DNA from: Firmicutes bacterium AM55-24TS
Lineage (GTDB): Bacteria > Bacillota > Clostridia > UBA1381
Assembly (NCBI GenBank): GCA_003460745.1
Contig: QTVU01000010.1
Span: forward strand, 1 to 64,000
Reading direction: 5' to 3'
DNA: 64,000 bases
Each line of letters begins with the position of its first letter. The first letter of the stretch is position 1. The notes under the pieces are model-generated. The model was not told the DNA's origin, ran no database searches, and was given only the letters and a program-made list of their open reading frames with translations. Shown here one piece after another: positions 45,056 to 55,611 of the stretch. A program made the translations under genes and the position numbers.

Positions 45056-46912
45056 TTAGTCAGTCGTTTTTAAGTGTTTCAACGCTAAACCCAAACCTAA
45101 CACCATAAAGAATACTGCCATTACTCTGTAGTTGTAGAATGTATAGTCAAACATACTCTGTGCCAAAAATCCTATTACACCGCTGCCCAAAGCCAATGCA
45201 AGCATTGAGTCCATGCTCTTTTTATCATCCATTCTGTATACATCAGACATTTTCTTTACAAATACAATTTGCATTACCAAGAATACTCCCAGTCCGCTTA
45301 TGCCTGCCTCAACAAGAAGTTGTAAGAACAAGTTATGTGAATGAGGTGCTATGATAGCGTTGTATGAGAAGAAAGGATATACCTGTGAAAATGCCGCCTC
45401 GCCCATACCTATACCGCCGAGCCAATAATGTTTCATCATTCCGAGCGTACCCATCCAAATATATACACGATACGATGTTGACGAGTCCTCCATATTGCCG
45501 ACACTCATTATACGGTCAACAATAGTCTGCGGTATGATAAACGGCAATATACACAACACAATCGGTATAAAGCCCCACCATTTTCCTTCATAGAATGTTA
45601 CGAATATAACTACGCTCAGCATAAATCCGATCCAACAGCCTCTTGACTGTGTAAGTACCAGACACAACGCAAGCACAAGGAACATTAATCCGTACGCCCA
45701 TTTTGAAAGTTCTTTCCACTTGTTTTTAAGCATATATACCGCCGCAACAGGAAGTACCAAAAGCAAGTATTCGCCCAGTACGTTCGGATTGCCGAGTGTT
45801 GAATATACACGCATTGTTGCGTCTTCAAACATTTCTTCATCAATCCACGCATTTGAAGTTGTCCAACCGAATGCGTACTGCATTACACCGTAAAGTGCAA
45901 CAAGTGCACCCGATATAACAAATATCTTAAACAATCCGTAAAGCTGTTCCTTTGTCTTAACCGTATTCACTACAACAAAGTAGAATGTTAGGAATACAAG
46001 ATACATCGCCCATACTTTAAGACTTCCCATTCTTGCGAATGATGCAAGTGACGATACAAGCAATACTCCCAAAAGAAGTAATATACACATACCTACACCG
46101 TCAAACTTCCACTTGAAGTTTTCGTCCGAAAGCGATTTAATAACAAGTGACAAAGCCGTCCATAAACATATACCGGCAAGTATCATTGTCGGCATAAAAG
46201 GTGCTAAAAATACCGCCGCATATACACCCGTAATCGGTGCATACATAACAAGCACCATACCGAACAGAGCAAAAGGTATTGCCAAGCCGTAAAGCTTTGA
46301 AACGCTCATTACCGCTCCGACAATAATACCGCACAAAAGTGCAAGTACAAGTCTTAGCTTGCCATTTGTATTCTTTTCATCGTAAAATTCAAAATCAAGA
46401 TTTTTAAATCCTGCCGCACTTTTTATTACACTTACGACCTTACTCGGATTTAAAAACGACATAAGATTGAAGTTAAACACACTCATAATCGCACCGATAA
46501 CACCGACAATCAAAGCGATTTTCGACAGGCGCATACCTACAATACTGTAACATACAACCGTTGCAAGAATCATTATACCGAAAAAACGTGTATTCACCGC
46601 CATAAAATTCTGTATATATACTCTCGCCCAATGACATATAAAACTGTTTTTTATGTTGCTTTCCACAAATTTTCCGATTTTCTTTTTTATAAAAGTTAAA
46701 AACGTAAACGGACATCTGACAATTCTTACCGCAACACTGTTTGACTCGTTTTGACCTATATTTCTGATCCAAGTCATAACAGAACTGTTTTTCCAAGAAC
46801 CTGATATTCCGTTATATATCTTCATAAGCAATTTGCAAAGTCCGCTTTTTCTGAACGCATTTGCAAAGCTGTGACAAAATGCCGCTATTGAAGACAGTAT
46901 AAAACTATTCAT
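45056..46912 (-). CDS. O-antigen ligase/polymerase (Wzy/WaaL-type) membrane protein
   Basis: 618 residues. A ~100-residue N-terminal cytoplasmic/amphipathic region precedes about 12 membrane helices. The large outer loop and following helix carry the family marks: STLGNPNVLGEYLLLVLPV, LTQSRGCWIGFMLSVVIF, and GIGMGEAAFSQVYPFFS with IAPHSHNLFLQLLVEAGISG. It would polymerise or transfer undecaprenyl-linked glycan units on the outer face of the membrane. It sits between MurJ-type flippase and GT4 genes, as expected for a Wzy-like wall polysaccharide system. Confidence 0.88.
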   Translation of the reverse strand: MNSFILSSIAAFCHSFANAFRKSGLCKLLMKIYNGISGSWKNSSVMTWIRNIGQNESNSVAVRIVRCPFTFLTFIKKKIGKFVESNIKNSFICHWARVYIQNFMAVNTRFFGIMILATVVCYSIVGMRLSKIALIVGVIGAIMSVFNFNLMSFLNPSKVVSVIKSAAGFKNLDFEFYDEKNTNGKLRLVLALLCGIIVGAVMSVSKLYGLAIPFALFGMVLVMYAPITGVYAAVFLAPFMPTMILAGICLWTALSLVIKSLSDENFKWKFDGVGMCILLLLGVLLVSSLASFARMGSLKVWAMYLVFLTFYFVVVNTVKTKEQLYGLFKIFVISGALVALYGVMQYAFGWTTSNAWIDEEMFEDATMRVYSTLGNPNVLGEYLLLVLPVAAVYMLKNKWKELSKWAYGLMFLVLALCLVLTQSRGCWIGFMLSVVIFVTFYEGKWWGFIPIVLCILPFIIPQTIVDRIMSVGNMEDSSTSYRVYIWMGTLGMMKHYWLGGIGMGEAAFSQVYPFFSYNAIIAPHSHNLFLQLLVEAGISGLGVFLVMQIVFVKKMSDVYRMDDKKSMDSMLALALGSGVIGFLAQSMFDYTFYNYRVMAVFFMVLGLGLALKHLKTTD

Positions 46913-46916
46913 CTTC

Positions 46917-48458
46917 TCACCCTTTCTTTTTTATAATACTTTTTATATCGTCCTCGCCCGTAACAAAAATCATAATACCGTATATTATAACTCCTGTCAC
47001 ACCGCATATACCGCAAGTGAGGATATTTCCTACAACACCGTCAAATCTTGCACCTACAAATCTGTAAACGAAGAATACGCCTACTCCCATAACAGCCGCC
47101 GATATAACGGCTTTTATCATATTCAAAATATCTCTGCCTTTTATCATATCGGGATACTTTCTGTGCATACAGAACCAGTTCAAAACCGCATTCACGATTG
47201 AACCGCCTGCCGCCGCAAGTGCAAGTCCGTTGGTTGCCATTACATTATACAGTACATACGCAAGCAAAATATTTATGACCATACTTATAACCGAGTTTCT
47301 CATAGGCGTTCTGCTGTCCTGCAGCGAGAAAAATGCTTTTGACAAAATCTCATTAAGTCCGAGTCCAAGCATACCGACAGAATAGAATTTAAGCAATGTG
47401 CTTATTGCCTCAACATCCTCTGCACCCATTTTGCCGTAGCCGTAAATAACAGACGCAATCGGTTTTGAAAGAACTATAAATCCTGCCATAAGCGGTGCTA
47501 TTACAAGCACAATCGCACGCATTGAGCTTACTGTAAGTTTTTTCGCCTCATTGTCGTTTCCGTCCGCAACCGCACGTGCAAGTTTTGGGAATATCAAGTT
47601 TGTAACCACAAAACTGAATACTCCGACAACGATTATATACAGTCTGTTCGACTGCTGAATATATGTTACCGCAGAATCGATATTTGACGCAAATCTTTGA
47701 TTGACTATTGAATAAAGCGGCTGTACCCAAGTTGATATAAGCATAGGTCCTGCAAGCAAAAGCATTTGCTTTATATACGGATCTTTAAACTTAAAATCAG
47801 GTCTGTACTTTACTCCGAATTTTTTTATCCAAGGTATCAGTATTATAAACTGCAAGCTCCATGCAATAACCATTGTTACCGACAAACCGTAAATACCGAA
47901 CTTCTTGCCGAATACCACATAATAAAGTATAATCGCCAAATTCGATACAAGGCTTATTATTGACGGAATATTGTACTCGCCGAATGACTGCAACAATCCG
48001 ACAAACGAAAACGCCAGTCCCGTAAATATTACCATAGGGAACATTATCGCGGTAAGCTGTGCCGCAAGATTGTGCTTGTCGGCTGTATAATTCGGCGCTT
48101 GTATGTTCACAAGTACATCTCTGAAAATTATTCCGCCCACAACGATAAATAAGGTTATACAGACAATAAGCGTTACGAACTTATTGACAAATTTCATTGC
48201 CTCGTCTTTGCCTTTTTTCGACATTATATCGTTGAAAACAGGTATAAATGCCGCAGATATAACTCCGCCGATTATGACATCAAACAACGTTGTAGGAATA
48301 GTTGACGCGGTTAAAAATGCGTCCGACTCCAAGCCGGAACCGAAATATGCTGTTAAAAGCGAATCTCTTACAAGTCCGAGTACCTTTGACAAAAGCGTTG
48401 CCATTGCCATAAAGCCTGCCGTCAGGAGCATTTTCTGTCCGGAAGTTTTTTCTTTCAC
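46917..48458 (-). CDS. murJ: MurJ-type lipid-linked glycan flippase (MOP/MviN family)
   Basis: 513 residues, about 14 membrane helices. Family features: MATLLSKVLGLVRDSLLTAYFG at the N-terminus, DAFLTASTIPTTLFDVIIGG, AAFIPVFNDIMSKKGKDEAM, and QQSNRLYIIVVGVFSFVVTN. MurJ moves lipid II across the membrane. Here, inside a polysaccharide operon, it may instead be the dedicated flippase of the pyruvylated wall polysaccharide. The GTG start overlaps the stop of the GT4-CsaB gene (GTGA), indicating tight coupling to it. Confidence 0.9.
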   Translation of the reverse strand: MKEKTSGQKMLLTAGFMAMATLLSKVLGLVRDSLLTAYFGSGLESDAFLTASTIPTTLFDVIIGGVISAAFIPVFNDIMSKKGKDEAMKFVNKFVTLIVCITLFIVVGGIIFRDVLVNIQAPNYTADKHNLAAQLTAIMFPMVIFTGLAFSFVGLLQSFGEYNIPSIISLVSNLAIILYYVVFGKKFGIYGLSVTMVIAWSLQFIILIPWIKKFGVKYRPDFKFKDPYIKQMLLLAGPMLISTWVQPLYSIVNQRFASNIDSAVTYIQQSNRLYIIVVGVFSFVVTNLIFPKLARAVADGNDNEAKKLTVSSMRAIVLVIAPLMAGFIVLSKPIASVIYGYGKMGAEDVEAISTLLKFYSVGMLGLGLNEILSKAFFSLQDSRTPMRNSVISMVINILLAYVLYNVMATNGLALAAAGGSIVNAVLNWFCMHRKYPDMIKGRDILNMIKAVISAAVMGVGVFFVYRFVGARFDGVVGNILTCGICGVTGVIIYGIMIFVTGEDDIKSIIKKKG

Positions 48459-50688
48459 AGCGTCACACTCCCTTTTTCATAAAGCTCAATCGCATATTTG
48501 CCGTTAAGCTTTGCTTTTTCTTTTAAATGGCTGTAATTTTCTTTTAAATCCTGCTTTATCGTGTCGTAATTTGCCACACATTCATCAAGCATTTTCTTTA
48601 AATTTTCATCTGTTACTTCATTTACGTCAACGTAGTGTCTTTGATGTGTATATTCCATAAAGCTGTTTATCTTAGGGTCATACACCAGGCCGATAAGCGG
48701 TACTGAATTTATCGCCGCATAAATTAATGTATGAAGTCGCATACCGATACACATATCAAAGCATTTAATAATTGAAAGCATTCCCTCAACGGAATAACGT
48801 TTCTTGATAATTGCCGATTCATGTTTCATTTTGCGTTTTATGTTCTGCATTATAGCTGTGTCACGACTTGACTGCATAGGAAGAAATACCGTATAGTAGC
48901 CGTATTTTTCGTATGCGTAGTCACAAGCGTTCGCAATTTGAGTTTCAAAGTCACTGCCTAAGTTCTGCCACTTTCTTACCGACACTCCGAGCAGTTTTTT
49001 ATCACTCGGAACACCCTCATTTTTCAAAATAGCCTTTCCGAGCTTTTCGTCTGCAATATCCAAATCAAGTGCAGGATCGGCTGTAACCTTTACATTTTTG
49101 TTTTCAATACCGATTTCACACAACGTTTTATATGAACGTTCATCACGCAATGTTATAAGGTCAACTTTATCAAGTATTTTCTTGGTTTTCTTGATATTGC
49201 CCTTTCTTTCAAGCGGACCTATACCGTTTGAATAAAGCATAACTTTCATATTTTTCTTTTTTGCCATTGCGATAACCGTAAGATAATACCAAAGTGACTT
49301 TGTACTTGTTCTGTCCTGTATCAGTGTACCGCCGCCCGAAATAAGCATATCTGCCTTTTTCATATGTTTGGCAATCTTTAATACATTCAATCGATTTATA
49401 GATTTAACCTTGTAATATTCCATTGTTTCGGCAGGGTTTGCACTTAAAACAACTATGTTCGGACTTTCCTTATACTGCTTTAAATCATTTATAATCGCCT
49501 GCAAAAGTGCGTCATCACCGCTGTTTTTAAAGCCGTAATAACCTGATATAAGAATTTCTTTGTTTTTCTGCAATGCCCAGTCATAAACCTTTATACTGTC
49601 ATCAGCCATACGAGTTACGGAATATTCTTTCTTAATAAGTTCTCTGCCGTATTCGCCGAGTTCTTTCTGCTTATTTTCGTCAAGATTGAAGAATTCAAGT
49701 ACATCACGTTTTATAAGCTCACTGCTTGACATTTCACATCCGCGGCAACAGAAGTTAGTATCAATGCCGACTGCAAGTTTGCTCTCATCAAACAATCCGA
49801 TATATCCCTCGTTACCTGCAATTATAACAGGCTTGTCCGCCGCCATCGCCTCAAGAGCCGCACGACTCACACCCACAAACAGTTTACACGGTGCAATAAG
49901 TTTATTTATATCTGTTCTTGCACCTGTAAGTACAATGACATCACGACCCAACTTTTGGTTTACGCTGTCAGCCATAGTTTTTACATTATTATAATCATCA
50001 CCTGCGCCGACAACTATAACTTTTAAATTATCAACCACTTTGTCGATTTCCGGAACTGCTTCGATAAGCTGTTTTGCAACAAGGCTTCTTGATTCGTCCA
50101 AACGGCTTACATAAGTTATAACCGTGTCTTCATCTTTTATACCGAGTTCCTTTTTTATATCTTCACAATCTGTTTTAGGTGAAAACTTTTCAGTGTCAAT
50201 ACCGTTTATCGTAACATTTATATCGCCTGACGGTATGTGATAGTTGTCCATTAAGTATGTCTTTATATCCTCCGACACCGCAACAGTCTTTTCACCCCAA
50301 TCGGTTATATATTTAAGACCGTAGCCTGTATTAAATACCAATGTGCCGTTGTCACAAACGGAAACTTCATTCTCTTGTGAAGTTTTCCCAATATAAAAGA
50401 AGGGATTCTAGCGTGAGAATGAACTATGTCTATTTTTTCATCTTTAATTATCTTCTTCAAAAGTCTTGCCGATTTCAGCATATTCAAAGGATTTTTATTC
50501 TGCAAAGGTACTGCGTAATGCTTTATTCCCGCGTCCTCGAGTTCCTTTACATAAACACCGCCGTTTGATGTAACAATTACATTAAAGCCTTTTCTTTTAA
50601 GCTCTTTTGCAAGTTCGACAACGTGTGTTTCCGCACCTCCGATATTTAACTGCATCAATGATAAAAGGATATTTGCACCTTTTTCCAA
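48455..50688 (-). CDS. csaB: Fusion of GT4 glycosyltransferase and CsaB polysaccharide pyruvyl transferase (split by an apparent 1-nt deletion)
   Basis: With one base restored, ~744 residues. The N-terminal ~370 are a GT4 transferase: LLSLMQLNIGGAETHVVELA, DIVHSHARIPSFILG, TVAVSEDIKTYLMDNYHIP, and TYVSRLDESRSLVAKQLIEA. The C-terminal ~370 are CsaB: ILISGYYGFKNSGDDALLQA, DMLISGGGTLIQDRTSTKSL, LYSNGIGPLERK, LISVRKW-like LLGVSVRKWQNLG, and CIGMRLHTLIYAA. CsaB adds pyruvate from PEP to the wall polysaccharide, making the ligand for SLH domains. The break is at ~50338: TGG GTA TTT reads TGG TAT TT. Restoring G gives VTTAHWVFNTGYGLKYITDWGEK. TTG 50688 with AGGTGA upstream is preferred to ATG 50709, which lacks a ribosome site. 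Confidence 0.9.
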
Positions 50689-50829
50689 AGTACTCACCTG
50701 CTCTTTCATACATACTTATTTTTTATTATATCATATTCTGTATTAAATTTCAATCACTGTTTTTGTCGGCAACTTATATACTATGTTACAGCAATATTCA
50801 CAAAATATCTGACATTTATCAAAAAGTAT

Positions 50830-50858
50830 TTTACAAATTGTTTGCGATGTAGTATAAT
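50830..50858 (+). promoter_or_regulatory. Promoter of the second NSS transporter gene
   Basis: TTTACA (50830-50835), a 17-bp spacer and TATAAT (50853-50858). Confidence 0.65.
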
Positions 50859-50895
50859 AAATTCATTATTATAAAATCAAGAGAGGTATTTTCTT

Positions 50896-52254
50896 ATGAA
50901 CAACAAAAAAAGAAGCATGTTTTCAGGCGGATTCGGATTTGTTCTTGCTGCGGCAGGAAGTGCGGTAGGATTGGGTAATATTTGGCGTTTCCCTTACCTC
51001 GCCGCAAAATACGGCGGAGGTATATTCTTATTATTCTACATACTTCTTGTCGTAACATTCGGTTTTTCACTTATGATTGCCGAAAACGCCATCGGACGTA
51101 AAACCGGTAAAAGCGGACTTTGTGCATTCCGCGAACTTAGTAAAAAATGGGGATTTATCGGAATTATCGCAACGCTTATTCCCATGATTATTCAGCCTTA
51201 CTACAACGTAATCGGCGGTTGGGTTATCGAATATGCAACAAAATATATAACAGGCAATCATCAGCTTTTGGCACAAGACAGTTTCTTTACTGATATGCTT
51301 GCATCACCGCAAAGACTTCTTATTTATCAGTTTATATTCTCGGCAATTACGACTTTTGTAATTTTAAGAGGTGTTCAAAAAGGCGTTGAAAAGTTCAGTA
51401 CAATACTTATGCCGGTACTTGTCGTACTTGCAATAATCGTTGCGCTATACTCAATTACACTTCCTGGTGCTATGATGGGTGTTAAGTATTTCTTCGTTCC
51501 CGACTTTTCAAACTTTTCAATTCAAGGTGTGCTTGCCGCAATGGGACAAATGTTCTACTCACTGTCGCTTGCGATGGGTATTATGATTGCATACGGCTCA
51601 TACTTGCCTAAAGACAGTGACCTTGAAAAGAATGTAGGCAGAATTGAACTTTTCGATACAGCTATCGCTATATTGGCAGGTCTTATGATTGTTCCGGCGG
51701 TATTCGCTTTTTCAGGCGGTGACCAAAGTGCTTTGGGCAAAGGTCCAAGCCTTATGTTTGTGACATTGCCAAAGGTATTTGAAAGCATGGGTATGGCAAC
51801 GGTTATAGGAAGTGTATTCTTCATACTTGTTCTGCTTGCCGCACTTACTTCTTCCATTTCAATTATGGAGGCTATCGTTTCTTCGCTTTGTGACCGTTTC
51901 GGTTGGGACAGAAATAAGACAACAATCTGTGCAGGTATCGGTTCTTTCTTATTCGGTATACCGCCGATTTTAGGATACAATGTTTGGGATAAAGCGACTT
52001 TAGGCGGTATGACAATTCTTGATATGATGGACTTTGCCACAAATTCAATACTTATGCCTATATGCGCATTGCTTACCTGTATATTTGTCGCATACGTTAT
52101 CGGCGTCAGCTCAATACACGATGAAGTACGCATATCATCAGCATTCAAACGTCAAAAGCTTTTCGATATTATGATTAAATACGTTGCACCTGTGTTTATC
52201 GTTGCAATATTGATTTCTTCAATACTTGAAGCACTCGGAATTATAAAATTCTAA
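50896..52254 (+). CDS. Sodium-dependent transporter, NSS family, second copy
   Basis: 452 residues, about 11 membrane helices. Helix 1 has the signature GSAVGLGNIWRFPYLAAKYG; later blocks are RGVQKGVEKFSTILMPVLVV, GQMFYSLSLAMGIMIAYGSY and GKGPSLMFVTLPKVFESMG. It takes up an amino-acid-like substrate with Na+. It is diverged from the copy at 22529, so the substrate probably differs. GAGAGG precedes the ATG. It has its own promoter and terminator. Confidence 0.93.
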   Translation: MNNKKRSMFSGGFGFVLAAAGSAVGLGNIWRFPYLAAKYGGGIFLLFYILLVVTFGFSLMIAENAIGRKTGKSGLCAFRELSKKWGFIGIIATLIPMIIQPYYNVIGGWVIEYATKYITGNHQLLAQDSFFTDMLASPQRLLIYQFIFSAITTFVILRGVQKGVEKFSTILMPVLVVLAIIVALYSITLPGAMMGVKYFFVPDFSNFSIQGVLAAMGQMFYSLSLAMGIMIAYGSYLPKDSDLEKNVGRIELFDTAIAILAGLMIVPAVFAFSGGDQSALGKGPSLMFVTLPKVFESMGMATVIGSVFFILVLLAALTSSISIMEAIVSSLCDRFGWDRNKTTICAGIGSFLFGIPPILGYNVWDKATLGGMTILDMMDFATNSILMPICALLTCIFVAYVIGVSSIHDEVRISSAFKRQKLFDIMIKYVAPVFIVAILISSILEALGIIKF

Positions 52255-52260
52255 AAAAAT

Positions 52261-52295
52261 AAGCGTTCACTTCAAAATGTGAACGCTTTTAATTT
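52261..52295. terminator. Bidirectional terminator between NSS gene and tyrS
   Basis: Perfect 10-bp stem AAGCGTTCAC / GTGAACGCTT (52261-52270 / 52279-52288), loop of 8, T-rich end and A-run before it. Confidence 0.85.
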
Positions 52296-52300
52296 TTGTC

Positions 52301-53521
52301 TTATTGGGTAACAACTCTGTGGAATGTCTTTTTACCCTTTTTGATAATCATACCTTCATCTGTAATCATATCTTCCGTAACAACACCGTTTACGTCATTG
52401 TATTTTACATCATTGATTGAAAGACCGTTTTGTTGAACAAGACGTCTTGCCTCACCCTTCGACGGCAACAATCCTGTCTTAACAAGCATATCAAGTACAC
52501 CCATTCCGACAACGTCAGGTATAACGCTTGTTGGCATATCTGCACTTACTCCGCCTTTAGCAAATACTTCTTCTGCTGTTTTCTTAGCTTTTTCAGCCTC
52601 TTCTTCACCGTGTACAAGCTTTGTTACTTCATAAGCAAGAATTCTCTTAGCTTCGTTAAGCTCCTTACCTTCCCACTTTTCCATTTTACGAATTTCGTCC
52701 ATAGGAACGAATGTAAGAAGTTTTAAGCACTTAATAACGTCAGCATCTTGTACGTTTACCCAATACTGATAGAAATCGTACGGAGTAGTCTTTTTAGGGT
52801 CAAGCCAAACAGCACCCGATTGTGTCTTACCCATTTTCTTACCTTCACTGTTTGTAAGCAAAGTAAATGTCATACCGTAAACCTGCTTTTGGTCCTTACG
52901 TCTGCAAAGGTCGATACCGCCAAGAATGTTACTCCACTGGTCGTCGCCGCCCAATTCGATTTTACAGTTATACTTACGGTTAAGCATTAAGAAGTCATAG
53001 CTCTGCATAAGCATATAGTTAAATTCAAGGAATGAAAGTCCCTTTTCAAGTCTTTGCTTAAAGCATTCGGCAGTAAGCATTTTATTTACTGAGAAACATG
53101 AACCGATGTCACGCAAAAATTCCACATAATTAAGGTCTAAAAGCCAATCGGCATTGTTTACCATTATAGCTTTATCGTCCGAGAAATCAATAACTCTTGA
53201 TAACTGCTGTTTGAAACATTCACAGTTATGGTCAATTATTTCCTTAGTCATCATCTGACGCATATCGGTTCTTCCCGACGGGTCACCGATATGACCTGTA
53301 CCGCCGCCGACAAGGGCAATCGGTCTGTGTCCGTAATTCTGCATATGTCGCATTACGACCATCTGCAAAAAGTGTCCTACATGAAGGCTGTCTGCTGTTG
53401 GGTCAAAGCCAATATAGAACGTAACTTTTTCCTTTCCTAATAATTCTCGTATCTCTTGTTCGTGTGTTGTCTGGGCAATAAGTCCACGCTCCAGCAAAAC
53501 GTCATATACATTATCTTGCAT
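52301..53521 (-). CDS. tyrS: Tyrosyl-tRNA synthetase
   Basis: 406 residues. Charges tRNA-Tyr. Class I motifs: HVGH in [15 protein letters not shown] (HIGH equivalent) and KMGKT in [16 protein letters not shown] (KMSKS equivalent). Tyrosine pocket pieces are [21 protein letters not shown] and MQSYDFL. The C-terminal S4 RNA-binding domain starts near [24 protein letters not shown] 53521 is chosen because GGAGG lies 8 nt upstream; the frame is open a further 63 nt. No T-box leader is visible, only a small TTGCC/GGCAA hairpin around 53550. Confidence 0.95.
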   Translation of the reverse strand: MQDNVYDVLLERGLIAQTTHEQEIRELLGKEKVTFYIGFDPTADSLHVGHFLQMVVMRHMQNYGHRPIALVGGGTGHIGDPSGRTDMRQMMTKEIIDHNCECFKQQLSRVIDFSDDKAIMVNNADWLLDLNYVEFLRDIGSCFSVNKMLTAECFKQRLEKGLSFLEFNYMLMQSYDFLMLNRKYNCKIELGGDDQWSNILGGIDLCRRKDQKQVYGMTFTLLTNSEGKKMGKTQSGAVWLDPKKTTPYDFYQYWVNVQDADVIKCLKLLTFVPMDEIRKMEKWEGKELNEAKRILAYEVTKLVHGEEEAEKAKKTAEEVFAKGGVSADMPTSVIPDVVGMGVLDMLVKTGLLPSKGEARRLVQQNGLSINDVKYNDVNGVVTEDMITDEGMIIKKGKKTFHRVVTQ

Positions 53522-53573
53522 ATTCTTTTCCTCCTTCATTAGTGTATTGCCACGAGTACGGCAATCTGTTACA

Positions 53574-53795
53574 TTATACACCATAAGACAAAGTTTTGCA
53601 AGATTTTTTTTTAATATTGTTTGAACCGAGTAAATTATGATATTTCAGATAATCCTGAGGATTTGTGCTTATAATTCTCTCCACGCGTCCGTCTGTCAAT
53701 TCAAGTGTCACGTTGTTATACATTTTTAGATGTCTTTGTCTTATTTGAGTATTGTCAAAAAACACAACATCTGTCGGCACTATTGAATAAATCAT
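53574..53795 (-). CDS. ylzJ: YlzJ-like protein
   Basis: 73 residues. The pattern [15 protein letters not shown], then [22 protein letters not shown], matches the YlzJ-like family found next to tepA in sporulating Firmicutes. Its ATG overlaps the tepA stop (ATGA), as in other genomes. Function unknown. Confidence 0.8.
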   Translation of the reverse strand: MIYSIVPTDVVFFDNTQIRQRHLKMYNNVTLELTDGRVERIISTNPQDYLKYHNLLGSNNIKKKSCKTLSYGV

Positions 53796-54490
53796 TTTTT
53801 ATTTTCTCTCTCCTTTTCTATCAGCTCATACATTTTTTCAAGTGCGTCTTTAAGTCCGCCCATTTCATTTATAAGTCCGTACTCAACCGCCTTTTTTGCA
53901 AATAATATACTCCCCACGTCGTTTGCTATTTCATCAGTCGTGAGCATTAATTGTTTAAATTTGTCGTATGATATATTTGAATTTGAAACAACAAAATCAA
54001 TTATTCTGTCCTGCATATTCTGAAAATATTGAAATGTCTGCATAACGCCGATTACAACACCGTTCATTCTGAGCGGATGCACTGTCATAGTTGCGGTCGG
54101 TGCAATGAACGAATAATCCGTCGCAACCGCAAGCGGTACACCTATACTGTGTCCGCCGCCCAAAACAAGCGAAACGGTAGGTTTACTCATTCCGGCTATC
54201 ATTTCAGCTATCGCCAATCCCGCCTCAACGTCACCGCCTACCGTATTTAAAAGCACCATAAGTCCGTCAATTTCCGGATTTTCCTCAATCGCTATAAGCT
54301 GCGGCAGAACGTGTTCGTATTTCGTTGTCTTGTTCTGCGGCGGCAATACCATATGTCCCTCAACCTGACCGATTATATTCAGACAATGTATATTACCTCT
54401 CGGATTTTTTGTTTCAACACTTCCCAAATCCTCAATATTCCGTCGTTCCTGTTCCGCTATATTGCTTTCTGTATCTGTATCATTTATCAC
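53792..54490 (-). CDS. tepA: ClpP-fold serine protease TepA (translocation-enhancing protein)
   Basis: 232 residues. Crotonase/ClpP-fold peptidase. The N-terminal ~40 residues are acidic and non-conserved. The core has [40 protein letters not shown], the nucleophile in [16 protein letters not shown] (Ser, in a GHSIG context), and the His in [13 protein letters not shown]. In Bacillus TepA helps pre-protein processing and spore formation. GTG 54490 is preferred over GTG 54499 because GGAGG touches the latter but lies 8 nt from the former. It is paired with ylzJ. Confidence 0.9.
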   Translation of the reverse strand: MINDTDTESNIAEQERRNIEDLGSVETKNPRGNIHCLNIIGQVEGHMVLPPQNKTTKYEHVLPQLIAIEENPEIDGLMVLLNTVGGDVEAGLAIAEMIAGMSKPTVSLVLGGGHSIGVPLAVATDYSFIAPTATMTVHPLRMNGVVIGVMQTFQYFQNMQDRIIDFVVSNSNISYDKFKQLMLTTDEIANDVGSILFAKKAVEYGLINEMGGLKDALEKMYELIEKERENKK

Positions 54491-54585
54491 TGTACACACC
54501 TCCGTACTATACTTATTATAATGCTTTTGGCTATAATTTATACATATTGCAAATTTTCTGTTATATTATAATTAATGATAATCTA

Positions 54586-54614
54586 TTGTAATATATACTG
54601 TTTTGTGTTATAAT
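54586..54614 (+). promoter_or_regulatory. Promoter of metA
   Basis: TTGTAA (54586-54591), a 17-bp spacer and TATAAT (54609-54614). Only ~35 nt separate it from the start codon, too short for a SAM riboswitch or T-box. Confidence 0.65.
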
Positions 54615-54649
54615 AAACGTTAGTATATTAAGCAAGGGAGTGGATATAT

Positions 54650-55566
54650 ATGCCTATAAAGATACCGGACAAACTTCCGGCAACAGCACAGCTCAGAAAA
54701 GAAAATATTTTTGTTATGAGTGAAAAAAAGGCTATGCACCAAGATATTCGTCCGCTTAAAATTGTAATAGTGAACTTGATGCCGACTAAAATAGCTACCG
54801 AAACACAGCTTTTAAGACTGCTTTCAAATTCACCGTTGCAAATTGAAATAGATTTTCTGCAAATGGATACACACGAATCAAAAAACACACCGTCAGAACA
54901 TTTGGCAACATTTTATACAACCTTTGACGAAATAAAAGATTCAAAATATGACGGAATGATTATAACAGGTGCGCCTGTTGAAAACCTTGAATATGAAGAT
55001 GTTGATTATTGGGGCGAGCTTACACGCATAATGGATTGGTCCAAAACTCACGTCACTTCAACATTGCACATATGTTGGGCGGCACTTGCCGGTCTTTACT
55101 ATCATTACGGTGTGCCGAAGCATCCGTTAAAAGAAAAATGTTCGGGAGTTTTTAAACACAAGGTGAACCGACGCACGGCAAAGCTTGTACGAGGTTTTGA
55201 CAATGAATTTTACGCACCGCATTCACGTTTTCAGGAAGTGCGTGCAGAGGATATAAAAAAGGTTAAAGAGCTTGAAATTCTTTGTGATTCAAAAGAGGCG
55301 GGCGTGTATATCGTATTTACAAAAGGCGGCAGACGTATTTTTGTAACAGGCACGCAGAATACGACGCAACAACGTTGCGTGATGAATATTTCAGAGATTT
55401 GGAAAAAGGTAAAAATCCGATAATACCAAAACACTATTTCCCGAATGATGACCCTACAAAAAAGCCGATTGTCCGTTGGCGTTCTCACGCTAATTTGTTA
55501 TTCTCAAATTGGCTCAATTATTTTGTATATCAAATCACACCTTATGATATTGACAGCATAAACTAA
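54650..55566 (+). CDS. metA: Homoserine O-acyltransferase MetA (split by an apparent 1-nt deletion)
   Basis: With one base restored, 305 residues, the family length. It acylates homoserine, with succinyl-CoA or acetyl-CoA, as the first committed step of methionine synthesis. Motifs: [11 protein letters not shown] start, [38 protein letters not shown], and the nucleophile Cys in [20 protein letters not shown]. The frame breaks at ~55351, exactly at the codon for the catalytic His of the VTGHAEYD motif: GGC ACG should read GGC CAC GCA GAA TAC. After that [20 protein letters not shown] and [19 protein letters not shown] complete the protein. Acyl donor preference cannot be read by eye. Confidence 0.92.
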
Positions 55567-55598
55567 AAAGTCTGACCCTGTGGGTCAGACTTTTTAGT
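55562..55598 (+). terminator. Terminator of metA (bidirectional)
   Basis: 17-bp perfect stem (55562-55578 / 55582-55598) with a TGT loop and internal T/A runs. The metA stop codon lies at its base. Confidence 0.9.
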
Positions 55599-55611
55599 TT
55601 ATGGATATTAT

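Noticed and set aside
53522..53600. T-box leader for tyrS
   Set aside because: The distance to the next gene is under 60 bp and no T-box core (AGGGTGGNACCGCG-like) is visible. Only a small hairpin is present.
54615..54650. SAM riboswitch or T-box in front of metA
   Set aside because: Only ~35 nt separate the -10 box from the start codon, and no conserved leader motif is present.
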